From NCBI RefSeq assembly GCF_000286455.1, contig NZ_ALKG01000125.1:1-36990 (forward strand): a stretch of DNA of 36,990 bases, given 5' to 3'. Below are positions 33,407 through 36,990 of this stretch, in pieces (the stretch's first letter is position 1; each line of letters opens with the position of its first letter). Source of the stretch: Selenomonas sp. FOBRC6. Lineage in GTDB: Bacteria; Bacillota; Negativicutes; Selenomonadales; Selenomonadaceae. The notes beneath the pieces are model-generated. The model saw nothing but the letters and a program-made list of their open reading frames with translations, was not told where the DNA came from and did no database searches. The position numbers were made by a program, and so were the translations under genes.

Positions 33407-34630
33407 TTAGCTGAGGGTCTGCACGATGTTGTACCATTCGAGCACAGCATCATAGGTTGGCTTCATACGATCAGGTGAGAGTTTTAAGAGCTCGCAGTAG
33501 CTGATGACCTTGTCCCAGTCGCCCTGCTCGTAGGCAATGACGAGATCGAGGAGATGGCGCAGGTCGTTATCTTCGCCGAGGAGTGCGGCATTGAGATCGT
33601 CTGCAAGGGCGACCTCCTTGAGCACCTCGTCCATGGGCAGATTCAGCAACACGTCAAGCAGAGAGAATATGCCGAGCAGGAAGCCCGTGTCCGGCGTAAC
33701 ACCTGAACGTTTGAGATCCTGTGCAATGAGTTCGCAGAACTTTGCGCGGAGAAGGGACAGGGTAAAGAGTTCGGGTGGCTTGTCCTCGGAGAAGGTCTGC
33801 AGGCTGATGAGGGTCACCCAGCGCCGCACGCCGCTGGTACCGAGCAGGACGGTTGCCTGTTTCAGGTTGGATACGTGGTTCGTGAGCCCGATGCCTGCGG
33901 AGTTGATGTAGGTGAGGAGCTTGTGAACGAGGTTCGTATCCGAGGAGATGACACCAGTGACGGAGGAGAAGTCAACGTCCTGACGGTTGACCTCCTTGAC
34001 GAGGCGCATGCGTGAGAGTGCATTGCTTGTCAGGCGCTTCTGATGCAGGACGGTAGGCTTGCAGAAGAAATAGCCCTGAAAGAGGACGTATCCGAACTCT
34101 ACCGCCTGACGAAATTCCTCCTCGGTTTCAATTTTCTCTGCGAGCAGACGAACGTGCTTTGGCAGAATTTCGCGCAGCTTCTGGCGCTCTTCAGGATCTG
34201 TTGTGATGCGGAAATCGACCTTAATGACGTCTGCCATCTCGATTAGTGGCTCGTAGCCGGGGCTAAGGACGAAGTCGTCGAGTGCGATCTTATAGCCGAA
34301 CTCTTTGAGCTCCTGCACTGCTTCGAGGATTTCAGGCGTGGGTTGTACGTTTTCGAGAATCTCCACAACGACGTTTTCTGGCGGGAGAAGCTTTGGCGCA
34401 CGGTTTAGGAGGTTTTGTTCGGTGAAGTTGATGAATGCCTTCCGATTCGAGACAAGTTTTTTCATGCCAAAGTCGAGCATGGCGCCGACCATGACGCTCT
34501 GCGTCGCGATGTTGCCATCGAGGTTTGGGTCAAAGGCGTTCTTGAGGCCGCTGCGGAAGAGAATTTCGTATGCGTATACTTTCTTCTGCTGATCGAGTAT
34601 GGCCTGTCGGCCGATGAATACTTCTTCCAT
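33407..34630 (-). CDS. EAL plus HDOD domain signalling protein (YuxH/CdgJ-like)
   Basis: A 407-residue protein with an N-terminal EAL-like domain (1-200) and a C-terminal HDOD domain (about 200-400). EAL signs are VYAYEILFRSG (EIL in place of EAL), VVVEILENV, IALDDFVLSPGYEPL, VIKVDF, LAEKIETEEEF and VLFQGYFFCKP. Several catalytic positions are kept (Glu, Asp-Asp, Lys, Gln-Gly-Tyr), but EIL and DDFV deviate, so activity is uncertain. HDOD signs are TNLVHKLLTYINSAGIGLTN and ILLGTSGVRRWVTLI. Such proteins usually act as scaffolds or phosphodiesterases in motility and biofilm control. GGAAGG precedes the ATG at 8 bases. Confidence 0.9.
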   Translation of the reverse strand: MEEVFIGRQAILDQQKKVYAYEILFRSGLKNAFDPNLDGNIATQSVMVGAMLDFGMKKLVSNRKAFINFTEQNLLNRAPKLLPPENVVVEILENVQPTPEILEAVQELKEFGYKIALDDFVLSPGYEPLIEMADVIKVDFRITTDPEERQKLREILPKHVRLLAEKIETEEEFRQAVEFGYVLFQGYFFCKPTVLHQKRLTSNALSRMRLVKEVNRQDVDFSSVTGVISSDTNLVHKLLTYINSAGIGLTNHVSNLKQATVLLGTSGVRRWVTLISLQTFSEDKPPELFTLSLLRAKFCELIAQDLKRSGVTPDTGFLLGIFSLLDVLLNLPMDEVLKEVALADDLNAALLGEDNDLRHLLDLVIAYEQGDWDKVISYCELLKLSPDRMKPTYDAVLEWYNIVQTLS

Positions 34631-34708
34631 AGGAGAACCTTCCTTTATCGTTAACGTATCATTGTCATCATTTCTTCCAAAAGGATGCTTTTAAAAGGTA
34701 AAATTATA

Positions 34709-34727
34709 ACATTGTGACACTCAATGT
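34709..34727. promoter_or_regulatory. Inverted repeat in the EAL/HDOD-ecfT divergent region
   Basis: ACATTG (34709-34714) and CAATGT (34722-34727) flank 7 bases. It lies next to a minus-strand extended -10 (TGCTATAAT, 34737-34729) for the EAL/HDOD gene, so it may be an operator. Weak evidence. Confidence 0.35.
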
Positions 34728-34770
34728 ATTATAGCATAAATTCTACGAAAAAGAAATGAAAAAGAAACTC

Positions 34771-34784
34771 TATAATGCTATAAT
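34771..34784 (+). promoter_or_regulatory. Promoter region of ecfT-truA
   Basis: TATAAT at 34771-34776 and again at 34779-34784; the second is part of an extended -10 TGCTATAAT (34776-34784). No convincing -35 is present. The ecfT start is at 34815. Confidence 0.5.
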
Positions 34785-34814
34785 GGAAAAAACAAAATTT
34801 GGAAGTGATTGCTC

Positions 34815-35630
34815 TTGCTCAATGATATTCAGATTGGACGTTATCTGCCCGGAGACTCGTTTCTGCATCGCATGGATCCGCGCGTGAAAATTGTCCTGCT
34901 CTTTTTCTTTTTGCTTTTGATTTTCTTCGTGGAAAATGCAGCAGGCTTCACGGCCCTCTCCGTGAGCGTCGTGCTGCTGATGGTGTTTTCCAAGGTGCCG
35001 CTTGGGATGCAGCTGCGCTCGATCCGACCGATTCTCTGGATCGTGCTCTTCACGTTCGGCGTGCATCTCTTTATGACGCCGGGGACGGAGCTGTTTCGGA
35101 TTGGCCCATTTGCGGCAACGTGGGAGGGGGTTGCGCGCGGCGGATACATCGGTCTGCGCCTTGTGCTCCTCATTCTGTTGAGTACGCTGCTCACACTGAC
35201 GACAAGTCCGCTGCGCCTGACGGACGGCCTGGAGGCGCTTCTCTCCCCGCTGCGCCGCGTGAACGTGCCTGTGCATGAGCTCTCGATGATGATGACGATT
35301 GCACTGCGCTTCATTCCGACACTGCTTGAGGAGCTAGACCGCATTATGAAGGCGCAGAAAGCGCGCGGCGCGGATTTCGAGCGTGGGAATATCGTGCAGC
35401 GTCTCAAGGCTGTCGTGCCTGTCCTCGTGCCGCTCTTTCTCTCGGCGTTTCGACGCGCGGATGAGCTCGCACTCGCGATGGAGGCGCGCTGCTATCGCGG
35501 CGGCGAGGGGCGTACACAGATGAAGGAGCTGCGTACAGGACGGCTCGACTATGCAGCGATAGCCGTATTTTTCGTCGGTGCGGCGGGCATCTGCGCTGTG
35601 AGTCTCGGAGGGCTGAGCGTTGCGCCCTGA
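34815..35630 (+). CDS. ecfT: Energy-coupling factor transporter transmembrane protein EcfT
   Basis: A 271-residue membrane protein; the TTG at 34815 is preferred over the TTG at 34809 for its spacing of about 10 bases from GGAAG. It opens NDIQIGRYLPGDSFLHRMDPRVKI, typical of EcfT, followed by at least four membrane segments. The cytoplasmic helices carry KAQKARGADF and MEARCYRGG, the two coupling ARG-type motifs that contact the ATPases. EcfT joins a vitamin- or metal-binding S component to EcfA ATPases. No ecfA genes are adjacent, so the ATPases must be encoded elsewhere. It is coupled to truA by an 11-base overlap. Confidence 0.9.
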   Translation: MLNDIQIGRYLPGDSFLHRMDPRVKIVLLFFFLLLIFFVENAAGFTALSVSVVLLMVFSKVPLGMQLRSIRPILWIVLFTFGVHLFMTPGTELFRIGPFAATWEGVARGGYIGLRLVLLILLSTLLTLTTSPLRLTDGLEALLSPLRRVNVPVHELSMMMTIALRFIPTLLEELDRIMKAQKARGADFERGNIVQRLKAVVPVLVPLFLSAFRRADELALAMEARCYRGGEGRTQMKELRTGRLDYAAIAVFFVGAAGICAVSLGGLSVAP

Positions 35631-36420
35631 GAATGTAGCGCGTATGAAGGCGCGCGCGCGCAATATCGCGTTGAAGGTCGCCTATGACGGGACGAACTAC
35701 CGTGGATTTCAACGGCAGACGCCACCTGTCGTCGCCGTACAGAATGTGCTCGAGCGTGCGCTTGCAAAGGTCTGCGCGGAGGAGGTGGAGCTCGCCGCTG
35801 CAGGTCGTACGGACGCGGGTGTGCATGCCTATGGGCAGGTGGTGAACTTCTTTACAGACGGGCGCATCCCTGTGAAACGCCTGCCGCGCGCCGTGAACGG
35901 ACTCCTGCCGCCCGATATTGTCGTTACAGAGGCGTGGGAGGCTGCGCGGGTTTTTAGTGCGCGCCACTCCGCGACGGGCAAGGCGTATGTCTATCGTTTG
36001 GAGCAGTGTACTGTGCCCGATCCCTTTACACGCAATTATGCGTGGCAGATCTTTCAGCCGCTCGATGTGGAGGCGATGCGCGCGGCGCTCGCCATGCTCG
36101 TTGGGACACATGACTATTCCTCGTTCCGTGCGGCGGGTGGCGCGCCGATGTCGCCCGTGCGCACGCTCGATGAGATCCGTCTGAGGGAGGAGGGGGCGGG
36201 ACGCCTCTCCTGCTATCTCCACGGCAATGGCTTCCTCTATCACATGGTGCGCAATATCATGAGTACGGTGGTGAGCGTGGGACTTGGGCGCATCTCTGTG
36301 GAGCGCTTTGGCGAAATCTTCGCCGTGCGTGATCGGCGTTTTGCGAGTCCGACGGCACCCGCCTGCGGACTCTATCTTGTCAGTGTAGATTACGAAGAGC
36401 AGGCAGATCGGGAGAGTTGA
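35620..36420 (+). CDS. truA: tRNA pseudouridine synthase A
   Basis: A 266-residue enzyme from TTG 35620, which follows GGAGGG by 7 bases; an ATG at 35644 lacks an RBS. It converts U38-U40 in tRNA anticodon arms to pseudouridine. The catalytic Asp65 lies in AAGRTDAGVHA. KVAYDGTNYRGFQRQ is the N-terminal strand, and YCYL-like and GNGFLYHMVRNIM blocks mark the C-terminal half. The start overlaps ecfT by 11 bases, and this ecfT-truA order is common in Firmicutes. Confidence 0.93.
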   Translation: MRPENVARMKARARNIALKVAYDGTNYRGFQRQTPPVVAVQNVLERALAKVCAEEVELAAAGRTDAGVHAYGQVVNFFTDGRIPVKRLPRAVNGLLPPDIVVTEAWEAARVFSARHSATGKAYVYRLEQCTVPDPFTRNYAWQIFQPLDVEAMRAALAMLVGTHDYSSFRAAGGAPMSPVRTLDEIRLREEGAGRLSCYLHGNGFLYHMVRNIMSTVVSVGLGRISVERFGEIFAVRDRRFASPTAPACGLYLVSVDYEEQADRES

Positions 36421-36434
36421 AGGGAGTGCTATAC

Positions 36435-36990
36435 ATGGAGCGGGAGGCGGTACAGCGGCTCATCGCAGAGGCTGCGCGTGAACTGCGGCGCAGCTCGTCC
36501 GAGGACGGCACACGCGGCAGCGCTGTGCTAACGCTTGTCAATGCGATCCTAGAGACGGCGCTCGCAGAGGAGGCGACGGATATTCACCTCGAGCCGATGG
36601 GTGGCAGCCTGCGCATCCGCATGCGCGTGGATGGACTTCTGAGAGAGCGTCCCGTTCAGTTCCCGCCAGAGCTCGCACCCGTCATCATTGCGCGGCTGAA
36701 GGTGATGGCGGGCATCGACACGGCAAAGCGCAACCGCCCGCAGGATGGTCAGATCCGCTACCGCTATGGCGAGCGACTGATCGATATGCGCGTGGCGGTG
36801 CTCCCCGTACTTGGCGGAGAGCGTATGGTTGTGCGCATCATGGATGCCTCGGAACGGTTCCTGAGCTGTGCGGAGCTGGACTTCACGCCACGTAATCAGG
36901 AGATCTTCGAGCGTTTGATCCGCCGCCCGACGGGGCTGCTTCTCCTCTGCGGGCCGATGAACTCGGGCAAGACAACGACGCTCTATGCCG
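36435..36990 (+). CDS. GspE/PilB-type secretion ATPase, partial at the right edge
   Basis: The first 185 residues of a type II secretion/type IV pilus assembly ATPase, open to the window end. ATG 36435 follows AGGGAG by 8 bases. ATDIHLEPMGGSLRIRMRVDGLL is the N2 domain, followed by LKVMAGIDTAKRNRPQDGQIR and VLPVLGGERMVVRI. Walker A is GPMNSGKTTT, where most relatives have GPTGSGKTTT. The N-terminal region before N2 is short, so this may lack the N1 domain of PilB and GspE. It would power assembly of a pilus or secretion pseudopilus. The rest of the operon is outside the window. Confidence 0.88.
   Translation, partial: MEREAVQRLIAEAARELRRSSSEDGTRGSAVLTLVNAILETALAEEATDIHLEPMGGSLRIRMRVDGLLRERPVQFPPELAPVIIARLKVMAGIDTAKRNRPQDGQIRYRYGERLIDMRVAVLPVLGGERMVVRIMDASERFLSCAELDFTPRNQEIFERLIRRPTGLLLLCGPMNSGKTTTLYA

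Noticed and set aside
1-36990. CRISPR arrays, tRNA or rRNA genes
   Set aside because: No regularly spaced repeats and no cloverleaf or rRNA-like sequence were recognised on reading both strands.

Overview
The window looks like chromosome of a diderm Firmicute of the Negativicutes, most likely a Selenomonas or close relative. This is inferred from the mix of genes. Firmicute-type genes (PRD/BglG-type PTS regulator, DUF2225, DUF4127, EcfT) sit beside outer-membrane genes (TolC-type channel, MacA/MacB-like export system, an EnvC-like factor behind FtsEX). Coding sequence is mostly GC-rich with strong third-position GC, so long antisense open frames are common and were discarded. No tRNA, rRNA, CRISPR array or prophage is visible, and no gene-free stretch exceeds 300 bases.

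Layout. (1) 1-5164, minus strand: a sugar PTS operon of transaldolase, EIIA, EIIB and EIIC of the ascorbate/SgaT type, followed by a multidomain PRD regulator that runs off the left edge. A 160-bp MITE-like element with 15-bp inverted ends and a 4-bp target duplication lies between EIIC and the regulator. (2) 5298-10075, plus strand: a compact run of DUF2225 protein, an unknown protein, an exported DUF4127 protein, a flavodoxin and a metallo-beta-lactamase-fold hydrolase. (3) 10164-14560, plus strand: a 59-residue orphan with its own promoter and terminator, a one-protein MmeI-like restriction-modification enzyme, a membrane-anchored unknown and a SAM methyltransferase. (4) 14599-17017, minus strand: an ATP-grasp ligase with an esterase, then a DUF454 membrane protein.

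(5) 17193-25640, plus strand: an envelope block with ftsE, ftsX, an M23 EnvC-like hydrolase and a CtpA-type protease, then TolC, adaptor, ATPase and MacB-like permease. FtsEX probably gates the hydrolase at the septum; the second set probably forms a tripartite exporter across both membranes. (6) 25708-29755, mixed: cupin, hicA/hicB, YdcF-like and MATE proteins, and a DUF4160/DUF2442 pair in which DUF4160 seems to start at an AUA codon. (7) 29820-32189, minus strand: an amino-acid ABC importer with a palindrome over its -10 box and a hairpin between binding protein and permease. (8) 32294-34630: an HD-GYP protein and an EAL/HDOD protein, convergent on one terminator. (9) 34815-36990, plus strand: EcfT, TruA and the start of a GspE/PilB ATPase cut by the right edge.

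The best candidates for something undescribed are the ATP-grasp/esterase pair, the MITE family with its 35-bp deletion derivative, the ctpA-tolC spacer with mutually exclusive foldings, and the AUA-start DUF4160/DUF2442 module.
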